From NCBI GenBank assembly GCA_937892845.1, contig CALBGP010000001.1, forward strand, positions 129,106-193,105: a stretch of DNA of 64,000 nucleotides, in the 5' to 3' direction. The DNA is from an uncultured Eggerthellaceae bacterium. GTDB taxonomy: Bacteria > Actinomycetota > Coriobacteriia > Coriobacteriales > Eggerthellaceae. Position 1 is the first letter of the stretch, and every line of letters begins with the position of its first letter. Of the stretch, positions 31,575 through 41,048 are shown one piece after another. Under the pieces are notes generated by a model. It ran no database searches, had not been told where the DNA came from, and saw only the letters and a list, made by a program, of their open reading frames with translations. Position numbers and translations under genes: made by a program.

Positions 31575-32984
31575 CTAGCTTTGCTGCGAAACGAAGTAAA
31601 GCTCGATGTCGGAAACCTTCCACGTGAGAAGGTCGCGCACCATGCTGATCTTGTATTGGACCGTACCGCCCTCGGGCGTATCTGCGGTCGCATACACGGT
31701 GGAATTGGAGACGGTCTTGTCTACCCCATCGATGGTCACATCGGAATCCTGCACGACCACAGACATGGCAGAATCAACGTCTTCGGATGAGATATCCCCG
31801 GCGAACAGCTCAGAAGCTTTGTCAGGAGAGGCGAACAACTCAGAAGCAACAGTTTCCTGAGAAGGATAGCCGAAGCCCTGCATGTAAAGGAACATCAGGC
31901 CTGCGGCGGCAACCACAAGCAAGGAAATGATGACAACGAGAATCTTCAGTCCGACGTTGCGTCGTTTGCGATCCTGCTTCGCGATAGTCTTACCGTACTG
32001 GGCGATTTCGGCATCAGTGGCACCGAAAAAGCGGTCTTCGCCCGATGCATAGCCGTCATCGACGTTGTAACCGTAAACCTGCTCAGGGAAATACCTGGGG
32101 TCATCGGGAACCTGGGCATAACCGTACGGGTCATACCCGTATCCATCGGCTGCATAGGGATCGGCTCCGGAAAGCGGAGCCCCATCGGAGGAAACGTCCA
32201 AACCGGACATATCCATCCCCTGGTAAGGATCGGGCGCAGCACCAGATGAAGCGGCACCGGTCGCAACCGCCGTTGCGGCACGGCTGTAGTCAACGCTTGC
32301 CGAATCGCTGAGGAAGTAGGTCTTATCGGCAAGAGCGGTTTCGAAAGCGGCCATGGCCTTATGCATCTGACCGCAGGCTACATACGCCTGACCAAGATTG
32401 GCATAGAGGCGGTTGGTGGATTCAGGGTCCATGCTGAACTGAAGGGCGCTCTCATAGGACTGGACGGCATCTGCAGGACGGTTGAGGGCCATGAAGCAGA
32501 CACCGAGATTGACCAGAGCCTTGGTGGGATCGGGATTTGCCTGGTCGAGCGCTGCGGCACGAAACGCCACGCCCGCCTCTGCGTTCTTTCCGAGCTTGAG
32601 CAAGGCGTTTCCCATGCCGAGATAAGCCTTATAGGCGGAATCGTACTTCGCATCCGACACCGCAATCTCGAAATGATCGACGGCATGCTCATAATCATGC
32701 AGCGCAGCATAGGCTTTCGCCAAATTGCAGTTCACCGCACCGCAAGCGTCATATGCCGAATCCGCCGTAGCCTGCGTATACGCCTGGATAGCGCCGTTGA
32801 AATCCTTCATCTGAACGAAGCAATTGCCGATCTGATGATAGAGATAGCCCAAATCGCCCGGGTTCTTCTCAACAGCGGGATCCTGGAGGCACTGCGCAAA
32901 CAGCTGCAAAGCAGACTGGAAGTCCTTTGCGGCATAGGCTGCGCGAGCCTGCGCGATGTACTGGTTTTCCATTTCGTAGTCCAT
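31575..32984 (-). CDS. TPR-repeat protein with a C-terminal membrane anchor
   Basis: 469 residues. The first 230 consist of tetratricopeptide repeats, for example ARAAYAAKDFQSALQLFAQCL and AFRAAALDQANPDPTKALVNLG. A Pro/Gly/Asp/Tyr-rich linker (about 245-310) follows, then a basic stretch KQDRKRRN, one membrane helix (about 345-370) and an external domain of about 95 residues. It probably scaffolds proteins on the inner face and exposes a small outer domain. I recognise no named orthologue. The ATG at 32984 follows AAGGAAAG. Confidence 0.75.
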   Translation of the reverse strand: MDYEMENQYIAQARAAYAAKDFQSALQLFAQCLQDPAVEKNPGDLGYLYHQIGNCFVQMKDFNGAIQAYTQATADSAYDACGAVNCNLAKAYAALHDYEHAVDHFEIAVSDAKYDSAYKAYLGMGNALLKLGKNAEAGVAFRAAALDQANPDPTKALVNLGVCFMALNRPADAVQSYESALQFSMDPESTNRLYANLGQAYVACGQMHKAMAAFETALADKTYFLSDSASVDYSRAATAVATGAASSGAAPDPYQGMDMSGLDVSSDGAPLSGADPYAADGYGYDPYGYAQVPDDPRYFPEQVYGYNVDDGYASGEDRFFGATDAEIAQYGKTIAKQDRKRRNVGLKILVVIISLLVVAAAGLMFLYMQGFGYPSQETVASELFASPDKASELFAGDISSEDVDSAMSVVVQDSDVTIDGVDKTVSNSTVYATADTPEGGTVQYKISMVRDLLTWKVSDIELYFVSQQS

Positions 32985-33013
32985 CTTTCCTTGAACGTGA
33001 AGGTTCCCCGAGC

Positions 33014-33547
33014 CTATTCGGCGCCTTCGATTTCCACGGTCACGATGACATCGCCGACCGTCAGCGCCTTAACAACATCGAGGCCCTCGATGGTGCGGCC
33101 GAACACGGTATAGCCGGAATCCAGCCCATGCTGCGGACCGAGGCACAGGTAGAACTGAGAACCTGCAGAGTCAGGATTCTGGGAACGCGCCATTGCGAGC
33201 GCACCGTCTTCGTGGGAGTTGTGCGGATTGGTGGTGTACTCCTGTTTGATGCAGTATCCGGGACCGCCGGTGCCCAGACCGGCAAACGGATTTCCGGCCT
33301 TCGCGCGCACCTCTTCGGAGGTCAGGTTGCGGGTATTGGGGCACCCGCCCTGGATGACGAAACCGGGCACATGGCGGTGGAACTTCAAATTATCGTAGAA
33401 GCCCTTGCGTGCAAGTTCCACGAAATTACCGACATGGATGGGAGCATCATTGCCGGCAAGCTGAACGCGGATATTGCCCTTGGAGGTTTTGATAACGGCG
33501 ATCTCGTTGCCGTTGGGTTTGTATTCAGGCGTATAAAGGGTTGCCAT
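33014..33547 (-). CDS. Cyclophilin-type peptidyl-prolyl cis-trans isomerase
   Basis: 177 residues of the cyclophilin fold. Conserved pieces are FHRHVPGFVIQGG near residue 60 (with the catalytic arginine position), SQFYLCLGP near 125 and VFGRTIEGLDVVKAL near 143. It accelerates proline isomerisation in folding proteins and, with no signal peptide, is cytoplasmic. I start at the ATG at 33547, after GAAAGGAAGCC; the longer open frame lacks a site. It precedes the TPR gene by 29 nt and may be co-transcribed. Confidence 0.92.
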   Translation of the reverse strand: MATLYTPEYKPNGNEIAVIKTSKGNIRVQLAGNDAPIHVGNFVELARKGFYDNLKFHRHVPGFVIQGGCPNTRNLTSEEVRAKAGNPFAGLGTGGPGYCIKQEYTTNPHNSHEDGALAMARSQNPDSAGSQFYLCLGPQHGLDSGYTVFGRTIEGLDVVKALTVGDVIVTVEIEGAE

Positions 33548-33697
33548 ACGAGGCTTCCTTTCACTCGTTTTCCGTACGAATAACGACATGCGTTTTTTAA
33601 TTTTAGCAGGTAACGAAGGCTGCGAAAGGAAATCTTTCAATATCCACGAGACATGGGCGGACGAAAGACGCTCTTGTAAATGCAGGGCAATTGAAGA

Positions 33698-33773
33698 TGG
33701 TGCCCCCTACAGGATTCGAACCTGCGGCTTTCTGCTCCGGAGGCAGACGCTCTATCCCCTGAGCTAAGGGGGC
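33698..33773 (-). tRNA. tRNA-Arg (anticodon CCG)
   Basis: The minus strand folds into a full cloverleaf. The acceptor GCCCCCT pairs with AGGGGGC, the D-stem is GCTC/GAGC, the anticodon stem TCTGC/GCAGA holds the loop CTCCGGA (anticodon CCG), and the T-stem is GCAGG/CCTGT around TTCGAAT. The discriminator is A and the CCA end is encoded. It reads the CGG codon. Confidence 0.95.
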
Positions 33774-33787
33774 ACAAACATCGGATG

Positions 33788-33816
33788 ATTATACGCTAAG
33801 ATATGCAGATATCGAA
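33788..33816 (-). promoter_or_regulatory. Probable tRNA-Arg promoter
   Basis: On the minus strand TATAAT (33788-33793) is preceded by TTCGAT (33811-33816) at 17 nt. Transcription would start about 8 nt before the tRNA. The region also serves the divergent methyltransferase gene. Confidence 0.55.
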
Positions 33817-33828
33817 AGAAAGGTCACC

Positions 33829-35154
33829 ATGCGAGAGAAAATAACCATAGACCGCCTATCCTACGGCGATGCCGGCATCGGAAAATGCGCTGATGGGAGA
33901 ATCGCCTTCGTAGACGGAACCTGCCCCGGCGATACCGTGGCAATCGAACTCCGGGAGGACAAAGGCCGCTACATCATCGCCGAGATGGTCGAGCTTGCAG
34001 AGCCCTCCGCCGACAGAACATCCCCCATCTGCCCCTTCGCGAATACCTGCGGCGGATGCGGATGGCAGCACATCGATTACCGCGCTCAGCTGAAAGCAAA
34101 GCGCGATGCCGTGGTATCCCAGCTCATTCGCACTGCGCACATGGATGCCGCTCAAAGCGAAGAGCTTGTTTCCGAATGCGTAGGCTCGAAGAATACCTAC
34201 GGATACCGCAACAAAATCGAGCTTGCAGGTTCATGGGATTCCCGCCGAGGCTATCAGCTCGGCTTCCATGGGCGCGGTAGCAACACTTTGGTTTCACCGG
34301 ACAGCTGCCCTCTGGCCCACCCCGCGCTCAAGAATGCGCCGAAGTCGCTCAGGGGAGCCCTCAGGTACCTCCAAGGTTCAACAGACCTGGGAATCTTCCG
34401 CGTTGGCATCCGTCACTCCGAGCGCACGAAATCCTGCGAAATCGCGCTCTGGACGCAACCCGGCTCCTTTCCCCGAAAGGAGGTTGCGAGGACTTTGGAA
34501 TCCGCTCTCAAGACAACGAGCATCGTTCGCGTCATGACCGCCGACGCCGGCCATGCTCGCAAGCTCAAGGGGGTTGAAGCGCTAAGCGGTAAGGGGTTTT
34601 GGGAGGAAACCGTAGCGGGCAACACCTTCAAGGTGAGCGCTCCTTCGTTTTTCCAGGTAAACACAGCACAAGCGGATGCACTCGTCTCCCTTGCGCTCAA
34701 AGCGCTCGATGTCCGCCGCGATGAGACGGTAGCAGACCTGTATTGCGGCATCGGAACATTCACGATTCCGCTCGCCGAAGCCTCTGACGACGTGATCGGC
34801 GTTGAATCCTACGGCTCAAGCGTGCGAGACCTCAGGCGCGTAGCGCAGTCCAAGCAGCTCGATATCGAAATCATCGGCGGCGATGCGGCGCGTGAACTTC
34901 CGGAAATCGGAGAGCTCGACGCCCTTCTCGTTGACCCGCCTCGCTCCGGGCTTGCAACCGAAATCATCGGCTCGATCGCACAAGCCGCACCTTCACGCAT
35001 GGTCTACGTCAGCTGCAATCCCGCAACCTGGGCGCGCGATGTGTCAAGGCTCAGGGATGCAGGATTCGAGCTCGTCCAGGTCACACCAGTGGACATGTTC
35101 CCGCAGACCTACCACACCGAGATTGTGAGCTTGTTTAGAAACACCCGCCGTTAA
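33829..35154 (+). CDS. rlmD: Class I SAM-dependent RNA uracil-C5 methyltransferase (RlmD/TrmA family)
   Basis: 441 residues. An N-terminal TRAM domain (about 1-60) is followed by a cysteine cluster CPFANTCGGCGWQHIDY near residue 67 that binds [4Fe-4S] in RlmD. SAM-binding motifs are DLYCGIGTFTIPLAEA near 303 and LVDPPRSGL near 365, and the catalytic cysteine is in VYVSCNPATWARD near 390. The family methylates U in 23S rRNA or tRNA; which base cannot be told here. The ATG follows GAAAGGTCACC. Confidence 0.88.
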   Translation: MREKITIDRLSYGDAGIGKCADGRIAFVDGTCPGDTVAIELREDKGRYIIAEMVELAEPSADRTSPICPFANTCGGCGWQHIDYRAQLKAKRDAVVSQLIRTAHMDAAQSEELVSECVGSKNTYGYRNKIELAGSWDSRRGYQLGFHGRGSNTLVSPDSCPLAHPALKNAPKSLRGALRYLQGSTDLGIFRVGIRHSERTKSCEIALWTQPGSFPRKEVARTLESALKTTSIVRVMTADAGHARKLKGVEALSGKGFWEETVAGNTFKVSAPSFFQVNTAQADALVSLALKALDVRRDETVADLYCGIGTFTIPLAEASDDVIGVESYGSSVRDLRRVAQSKQLDIEIIGGDAARELPEIGELDALLVDPPRSGLATEIIGSIAQAAPSRMVYVSCNPATWARDVSRLRDAGFELVQVTPVDMFPQTYHTEIVSLFRNTRR

Positions 35155-35188
35155 AACGAGTGGCATGCGAATCCGCCCGCATACGAAA

Positions 35189-35218
35189 GGCGGGGGTGGC
35201 TGCAAAGCCTCCCCCGCC
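35189..35218. terminator. G+C-rich hairpin between convergent rlmD and rsfS
   Basis: GGCGGGGGTGGCT pairs with AGCCTCCCCCGCC around a short GCAA loop. On the minus strand TTTCG follows, so it fits best as the rsfS terminator; on the plus strand no T-run follows. Confidence 0.65.
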
Positions 35219-35271
35219 CTCATGGCAATCGTTCGCGGTTCCCACCAGCACTGTCAGCAAGCCCCGCTTAT

Positions 35272-35646
35272 TTACGCCTCAGCCGATTCGAAATCGATTG
35301 TGGGCGCATCATTCCAGATTTCCTCAAGACGGTAATAGTCGCGTCCTTCGGGCTGGAATACGTGAACCACGAAATCACCGTAGTCCAGAAGCGCCCAGAA
35401 ACCCTCCTGTGCGCCCTCGATGCCGAGAGGCTTGACGCCTGCCTGCTCGAGCTCCGCCTCCTGGATGGCGTCGATGACGGCGTCTATCTGACGGTTGTTC
35501 GCAGCCGTCACGATGCAGAAGAAGTCGGTCACGCCGACCAGTTCACGAACATCCTGGATAATGATGTCGGTTGCTTTCTTGCCGTCTGCGGCACGGGCCG
35601 CGATAAGGGCCTTCTCCTGAGACGTAAGGCCTTTGTCTTTCGCCAT
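35272..35646 (-). CDS. rsfS: Ribosomal silencing factor RsfS
   Basis: 124 residues with family traits KKATDIIIQDVRELVGVTDFFCIV, here split over residues 23-46, and LLDYGDFVVHVFQPEGRDYY near 90. RsfS binds ribosomal protein L14 and blocks joining of the subunits when nutrients are short. The ATG at 35646 follows AGGATAGGAAGC. It is downstream of yqeK and nadD on the same strand, the usual nadD-yqeK-rsfS order. Confidence 0.93.
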   Translation of the reverse strand: MAKDKGLTSQEKALIAARAADGKKATDIIIQDVRELVGVTDFFCIVTAANNRQIDAVIDAIQEAELEQAGVKPLGIEGAQEGFWALLDYGDFVVHVFQPEGRDYYRLEEIWNDAPTIDFESAEA

Positions 35647-35651
35647 GCTTC

Positions 35652-36278
35652 CTATCCTTCCTTCCTGTTGCATCCATGCCCGCCATCCATCTGCGACGAG
35701 GCGGCACGATTCAAAACCAGAGCATTCCATACTTCCAAAGAACGCGGATACACCGTTCTACCCGCCGACACGAGACCCGAAAGCGATGAGGCGAAGGTCC
35801 GCATGTACAGTTCGTCGAGCGAAACCCTGCCGACAACTTCGCGCAGCGCCTCCACACCCTCGAAATCACGGGCAGGCTCTATGGCATCCGCGACGAAGAC
35901 AACCATATCAAGCGGCTCCATGTCTTCATGGCCGCACGTATGGCGTTCAATAGCCTGAAGCTGGGCATCGCTGAGCCACGGAAACTCCCGTCTGAGCGAC
36001 ATGGGCGCCGTAAACGCATGGAGAACGCCCGTTACATGCTTCCGCGTGAATTTCGAGGCGAGTCCCTCCTTCTTGCATATGCGCTTGAGCTCCTTGACGG
36101 GCAAAGCCTTGTCCCAATCATGCAAAAGCCCTGCGATGGCAGCGTCGTCGCAATCCACTCCGTAGATACGGGCCAGCTGCTCCGCCGTCTGCGAAACCCC
36201 CAAGGAATGCTGATATCGCGAAGGCTTCAGGCGCTTTTGCAGCCGCGCACGCGCATCCTCGAATAATTCGACATCCAT
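35652..36278 (-). CDS. yqeK: HD-domain phosphohydrolase YqeK
   Basis: 208 residues. The metal-binding pattern is RYQHSLGVSQTAEQLARIYG (His near residue 23), AGLLHDWDKAL (His-Asp near 52) and later histidines in ERHTCGHEDME. YqeK proteins cleave symmetrical diadenosine tetraphosphate (Ap4A). It lies between nadD and rsfS, with 5 nt before rsfS. The final 25 residues are basic and glycine-rich. Confidence 0.9.
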   Translation of the reverse strand: MDVELFEDARARLQKRLKPSRYQHSLGVSQTAEQLARIYGVDCDDAAIAGLLHDWDKALPVKELKRICKKEGLASKFTRKHVTGVLHAFTAPMSLRREFPWLSDAQLQAIERHTCGHEDMEPLDMVVFVADAIEPARDFEGVEALREVVGRVSLDELYMRTFASSLSGLVSAGRTVYPRSLEVWNALVLNRAASSQMDGGHGCNRKEG

Positions 36279-36346
36279 TTAAGATCCTTCCCGTACAACG
36301 ATAAGGGTACCATTCTCCGCGCGCAAAGACGCCGGGTGCGCAAGTC

Positions 36347-37003
36347 CTACAGATACAAACCGTTCCGCGCAACGTATTCAACCACAGGTTGCGGCGTCAG
36401 ATACCGAATCGACCGACCGTCTCGCACCTTCTGCCTCAAATCGGTGGAAGAAACCACCAGCGCCGTCACATCGACCTGGAGAAGATGGAGGATGTTGGCA
36501 TGCGTCCGGAAATAGCGGCGCCTGGCATCCGTTATCTTGTAGCCGGGGCGCGTTACCGCAACCAGATGCGCAAGCCGTCCCAGCTGTTCGCTGTCGCGCC
36601 ATTCAAGGATGCGAAATACGGCGTCCGCTCCGGTGATGAAATAGAGTTCCACGTTATCCGGATAGTGGGCCCTCATTGCGCGCAGAGTGTCGACCGTATA
36701 GGTCTTACCCGGACGGTCGATCTCTATGGTGCTCACATCGAACAGCGGGTTATCCGATACGGCCAGCCTCACCATCTCCAAACGATGTCGGGAATCGCTG
36801 ACACCTTTATCGCTTTTCATCCACGGATCGCCTGCAGGAACGAACACGACCCCATCAAGGCCGAACGTCTCCCTCACCTGCTCTGCGCAGGCAAGGTGGC
36901 CGATGTGGACGGGGTCGAATGTGCCGCCCATAATACCGAGACGCCTGATCCGCGACGGGTCATCGAAACCCAGCGAATCGAAGCGCGGACAGATGGCCGT
37001 CAT
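36347..37003 (-). CDS. nadD: Nicotinate-nucleotide adenylyltransferase
   Basis: 218 residues. The nucleotidyltransferase motif GGTFDPVHIGHL is near residue 26 and the second motif, VVSSTDLRQKVRDG, near 182 (usual ISSTxIR). It makes deamido-NAD from nicotinate mononucleotide and ATP. Its ATG overlaps the proA stop by one base (TGATG at 37001-37005), so I take 37003 as the start even though the frame is open upstream. Confidence 0.93.
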   Translation of the reverse strand: MTAICPRFDSLGFDDPSRIRRLGIMGGTFDPVHIGHLACAEQVRETFGLDGVVFVPAGDPWMKSDKGVSDSRHRLEMVRLAVSDNPLFDVSTIEIDRPGKTYTVDTLRAMRAHYPDNVELYFITGADAVFRILEWRDSEQLGRLAHLVAVTRPGYKITDARRRYFRTHANILHLLQVDVTALVVSSTDLRQKVRDGRSIRYLTPQPVVEYVARNGLYL

Positions 37004-38307
37004 CAGGCGCGCACCTGGCCGTAGCCTTCGATGAGGTACTTCCACGTGGTAAGCGCCTGGGTAGCGAAAGGACCGCGCACATGTAGCTTCTGCGTGGAAA
37101 TGCCGATCTCAGCCCCCATGCCGAAGCACCCGCCATCGGTGAAGCGGGTTGACGCGTTCACGTACACGGCGGCGGCATCCACAGAATCGGTGAACTCCGC
37201 AATGGCCTGCGCGCCGCGGGCATCCGAAGGGTCAGCGACAATGCATTCAGAATGTCCGGTTCCGTAGCGTGCGATGCGTTCAACCGCATCCCCTACTCCA
37301 TCGACGATCGCAACGCTGATCTCCAAACCCAGATACTCTCTGCCCCAATCCTGTTCTTCCGCAGCAACGAGCGAATCGAGCACGCGCGAATCGCCGGCAC
37401 ACGCAGCACGGATGGATGCAAGGGATTCCTCATCTGCATGAATGAGAACGCCCGCATATGCCAGGTCCCTCGCAATGGAGGGAAGAAGCGAGTCGGACAG
37501 GGATCGATCCACAAGAAGAGACTCGCACGCATTGCAAACGCCGGGCCGCTGGGTCTTCGCGTTCATGACTATCGAACGGGCCATTTCGAAATTCGCAGAA
37601 GCATGGATGTAGACATGGCAGTTTCCGATACCCGTCTCAATAACAGGGACAAGGGAATGCTCGACGCAACGCCTGATCAGACCTGCACCGCCACGGGGGA
37701 TGAGAACATCCACTATTCCGCGAAGCCTCATCAAAGCATCCGTTGCAGCTCGGTCGGGGGTATCTATGATGCAGATGGAATCGGCAGGAAGGCCGGACTC
37801 CTCCACAGCATGGGAGAGGACCTTCGCTATGACGACATTGGAATGCAAGGCCGACGAGCCGCCGCGCAGCACCACGGCATTTCCCGTCCTGATGCAGATT
37901 CCCGCAGCATCAGCGGTTACGTTCGGTCGCGCCTCGTAAACCATGGCCACAACGCCAAGGGGGACGCTTACCCTCCTGAGCCGCAAGCCGTTTTCCAGAA
38001 CGCGATCATCCAATGTGCATCCGATAACGTCAGGCAGCTCAGCCAGCTGTTCAAGCGAATCGGCCATGGAGTGAATGCGCCCCTCGTCAAGATACAGCCT
38101 GTCGAGCAAACCCGGCGCCATGCCGGCAGCACGGGCGCACCGCATATCCTCCTCATTCGCTTCAAGAATGGACGTCACGCCATCCCGGAGGGCGCTCGCC
38201 ATATTGAAAAGCGCTTGGCAACGCTGCTGGTCGGATGCCCGCGAAAGCGTGCGAGAGGCAGCACGCGCACAAAGAGCAATGCTGCGGACGGAATCTTCAA
38301 CGTTCAT
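37003..38307 (-). CDS. proA: Glutamate-5-semialdehyde dehydrogenase (gamma-glutamyl phosphate reductase)
   Basis: 434 residues. Recognisable parts are ANEEDMRCARAAGMAPGLLDRL near residue 39 (split here as ANEEDMRCARA and MAPGLLDRLYLD), YEARPNVTADAAG near 122 and the cysteine segment TQRPGVCNACESLLVD near 246. It reduces gamma-glutamyl phosphate in proline synthesis. It overlaps the proB stop by four bases and the nadD start by one, giving a tight obg-proB-proA-nadD run. Confidence 0.94.
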   Translation of the reverse strand: MNVEDSVRSIALCARAASRTLSRASDQQRCQALFNMASALRDGVTSILEANEEDMRCARAAGMAPGLLDRLYLDEGRIHSMADSLEQLAELPDVIGCTLDDRVLENGLRLRRVSVPLGVVAMVYEARPNVTADAAGICIRTGNAVVLRGGSSALHSNVVIAKVLSHAVEESGLPADSICIIDTPDRAATDALMRLRGIVDVLIPRGGAGLIRRCVEHSLVPVIETGIGNCHVYIHASANFEMARSIVMNAKTQRPGVCNACESLLVDRSLSDSLLPSIARDLAYAGVLIHADEESLASIRAACAGDSRVLDSLVAAEEQDWGREYLGLEISVAIVDGVGDAVERIARYGTGHSECIVADPSDARGAQAIAEFTDSVDAAAVYVNASTRFTDGGCFGMGAEIGISTQKLHVRGPFATQALTTWKYLIEGYGQVRA

Positions 38308-39416
38308 TCGAATACCACCAATTCGTCGCGATGGATCAAAATACCGGAGTCACGGCTAAAGTCCGCCGAAGACATGCGGGTCAAACCGCGTGCATACACG
38401 AAACCTTCCGCGTCGCAAACGTCAACGACATCGCCTGATTCGAAATCTCCGTCCAAACGATCAACGCCAACGCACAGAAGAGAAGAGCCGCCTTTGACAA
38501 GGGCCTCCACGGCACCCGCGTCGACGATGATGCGGCCCTTGACCGAATCACCGAGCGCTATCCAGAGTTTACGCGGTGTGATTTCGTGGGCACCGCCATG
38601 GGGTACGAACAGCGTACCCGCAGGCCGTTGGTCCAAGGACCTTATCACGGCGTCATCCATACGGCCGTGGCAGATAACCATGGGTATGCCGGCGCAGGAA
38701 AGAACTCGAGCCGCCTTGATCTTCGTGACCATACCGCCCGAACCGACCACGCTGCCTGCACCGGAGGCTCCCTTGAGGATTTCCGGCGTAATCCTTTCAA
38801 CCGTATCCAAGAACCGAGCATCATGGTCCTGAGCAGGGTTGGATGTGTACAGGCCATCTATATCGCTCATCAGAACCACGCGATCGGCATCGACGATGCA
38901 CGCAACGAGAGCGGCAAGGGTATCGTTATCGCCGAATTTGATCTGCTCGATGGATACGGTATCGTTCTCATTGACGATAGGCACGACATCAAGCTCGATA
39001 AGACGTTTGAGGGTATCGCGCGCATGCAGATACGCAGTGCGATCAGCGGTGTCCCTGCGCGTGAGCAGAACCAGGGAGGTGATGATGCCGTAGGGCGAAA
39101 ACACCTGATCGTAGGCGGCCGAAAGCGCCCGCTGGCCTACGCTGGCGGCAGCCTGCACCAGAGCCATCTCACGAGGCCTCCCCAAAGGCATCCCCAACGC
39201 CTCCAAGCCGCACGGGATAGAGCCCGAGCTCACGATGATGGGCCTCCATCCATCCTTTCGGACGCGGGCTATCTGATGGGCAAGATCGGCAAGATAGGCC
39301 CTATCGACCCTGCCCTGTGCATCGGTGATGGTTGAGGAGCCAATTTTAATGACCGCAACACGTCCGTTTCGCACGGACCGCCGCGACGCAGCCGCACCCT
39401 GCTTCGAAGCCGCCAT
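38304..39416 (-). CDS. proB: Glutamate 5-kinase
   Basis: 370 residues with the amino-acid kinase domain (VAVIKIGSSTIT near residue 22, VPIVNENDTVS near 148, GTGG-like GSGGMVTKIKAA near 225) and a C-terminal PUA domain (about 280-365). It phosphorylates glutamate as the first step of proline synthesis. The ATG at 39416 overlaps the obg stop (TGATG); a GTG one codon earlier is also possible. Confidence 0.94.
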   Translation of the reverse strand: MAASKQGAAASRRSVRNGRVAVIKIGSSTITDAQGRVDRAYLADLAHQIARVRKDGWRPIIVSSGSIPCGLEALGMPLGRPREMALVQAAASVGQRALSAAYDQVFSPYGIITSLVLLTRRDTADRTAYLHARDTLKRLIELDVVPIVNENDTVSIEQIKFGDNDTLAALVACIVDADRVVLMSDIDGLYTSNPAQDHDARFLDTVERITPEILKGASGAGSVVGSGGMVTKIKAARVLSCAGIPMVICHGRMDDAVIRSLDQRPAGTLFVPHGGAHEITPRKLWIALGDSVKGRIIVDAGAVEALVKGGSSLLCVGVDRLDGDFESGDVVDVCDAEGFVYARGLTRMSSADFSRDSGILIHRDELVVFE

Positions 39417-40810
39417 CACAGATCCAACTCCCGGTAGATGTCCTCATGCGAAGCAGCGCTTTCGAACTCGAAGGCGCGTCCGACAATGCGAACTTCGTCT
39501 CCATCGACCGCACCGGCCCGGACAAGGGCCTTTTCAACACCCATGCGCACAAACCTATGCTGGAGAAATGCGATGGCCTCTTCATTTTCCCAGTCCGTCT
39601 GAACAACCATGCGTTCAATCTGCACGCCCTCGACACGGAAGATGCCTTCGGAAAGCTTGCGCACCTTGAACTGCTTGTCCCGCTCTTCACGTCGATGTTC
39701 CCATACCTGATCATAAACGGGCTTGACGGACTCGTTGCTACGCGCGGCTTCACGAAGCTCATGGACAACCGTGGCGGTAGCCCGAATGAGTGCATCGACA
39801 CCCTCTCCCGTGAGGGCGCTGATTCTGAACACCTTCGCCTCCGCTACGCTGTCGGCAAACTCATCTCCGCCCGCTGCGGCAATGGCATCCTCACGCACGG
39901 CCTCCTCAAGGCGCCTGATTGCATCTTCTGTACCCGGAACATCGCACTTGTTGGCAACAACGATGCGCGGTCGGCTTGCAAGTTCTTCAGCATACAGCTC
40001 GAGCTCTTTATTGATGATCTTGTAGTCTTCCACAGGATCGCGGCCTTCGTAACCGCCCGACATATCCACCACATGCAGAATCAACGCGGTACGTTCGATA
40101 TGCCTGAGGAATTCATGGCCAAGGCCTTTGCCTTCATGGGCGCCTTCAATCAGGCCGGGCACATCCGCAACGACGAAGTTGTATTCATCACCTTTGACCA
40201 CGCCCAGATTGGGCACAAGGGTCGTGAAGGGATAGTCAGCAATCTTCGGGCGCGCAGCGCTCATCTTCGAGATGAGCGAGCTCTTTCCCGCGGAAGGAAC
40301 CCCCACCAAAGCGGCGTCCGCCATCAGCTTCATCTCAAGTTCGATCCAGCACTCATGCGCAGGCTCACCAAGCTCGGCGAACGCCGGCGCTCTGCGGGTT
40401 GAAGTGACGAAATGAATATTGCCACGGCCTCCTACACCGCCGCGTGCAACCACAACCCTCTCGCCATCCAGCATAAGGTCGGCAATAAGCTCGCCGGTCT
40501 CTTTCGTTTCATCGAAATACTCGCGCACGACGGTGCCCACAGGAACCTTGAGAATAAGGTCTTCGCCATTCGCGCCATGCATGCGGCTGCCGCGGCCATG
40601 GGTTCCGCGAGTAGCCTTGAAATGATGTTTGAAACGATAATCGATCAAAGAGGAGATGGAAGCATCCGCTTCAACGATGACATTGCCGCCATGGCCACCG
40701 TCACCACCATCGGGGCCACCTTTGGGAACATGCGCCTCACGACGGAAGCTCATGCATCCGGCACCGCCGTCTCCCCCCTTGACGAATATGCGAACTTTAT
40801 CGGTGAACAT
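39416..40810 (-). CDS. obg: GTPase Obg (CgtA)
   Basis: 464 residues in three parts: the glycine-rich Obg fold (FVKGGDGGAGCMSFRREAHV near residue 9), the GTPase domain with GVPSAGKSSLIS (near 167), DVPGLIEG (near 213) and NKCD (near 288), and the C-terminal OCT domain (about 390-464). Obg acts in 50S subunit maturation and stress signalling. I start at the ATG at 40810. It lies between rpmA and proB, and rplU-rpmA-obg is a common order. Confidence 0.95.
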   Translation of the reverse strand: MFTDKVRIFVKGGDGGAGCMSFRREAHVPKGGPDGGDGGHGGNVIVEADASISSLIDYRFKHHFKATRGTHGRGSRMHGANGEDLILKVPVGTVVREYFDETKETGELIADLMLDGERVVVARGGVGGRGNIHFVTSTRRAPAFAELGEPAHECWIELEMKLMADAALVGVPSAGKSSLISKMSAARPKIADYPFTTLVPNLGVVKGDEYNFVVADVPGLIEGAHEGKGLGHEFLRHIERTALILHVVDMSGGYEGRDPVEDYKIINKELELYAEELASRPRIVVANKCDVPGTEDAIRRLEEAVREDAIAAAGGDEFADSVAEAKVFRISALTGEGVDALIRATATVVHELREAARSNESVKPVYDQVWEHRREERDKQFKVRKLSEGIFRVEGVQIERMVVQTDWENEEAIAFLQHRFVRMGVEKALVRAGAVDGDEVRIVGRAFEFESAASHEDIYRELDL

Positions 40811-41048
40811 GAGTTGCTCCGTTTCATGAGATTCATTGCGAACGCCCCCACGGGGCATTGTGCAATCGGATTTCCATTCGAGCCATTATAGAGGGAGTAT
40901 AGACAGGTGACGCCGTAGAACGAGAATGCTTCATCCGATAGGCGCAACGCAACACGCGGGACAGTCAGACATCATAGCAACGCGAACGTCCCAATATCAT
41001 AAAAGCCCGCTGGAATCCAGCGGGCTTTCCCCTCCATGTGTATGGGAG
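40811..41048. promoter_or_regulatory. Gap between rpmA and obg with a likely obg promoter
   Basis: 238 bases. On the minus strand a perfect TATAAT at 40885-40890 is a likely -10 for obg, though I see no good -35. The rpmA terminator is at the other end (41002-41027). Nothing else is evident. Confidence 0.45.
41002..41027 (-). terminator. Intrinsic terminator after rpmA
   Basis: AAAGCCCGCTGGA pairs perfectly with its complement TCCAGCGGGCTTT with almost no loop unpaired beyond the tip. On the minus strand TTTTA follows. It lies 21 nt after the rpmA stop. Confidence 0.88.

Noticed and set aside
33698..33773. tRNA used as an integration site
   Set aside because: Both sides are housekeeping genes and I found no duplicated tRNA end or integrase nearby.
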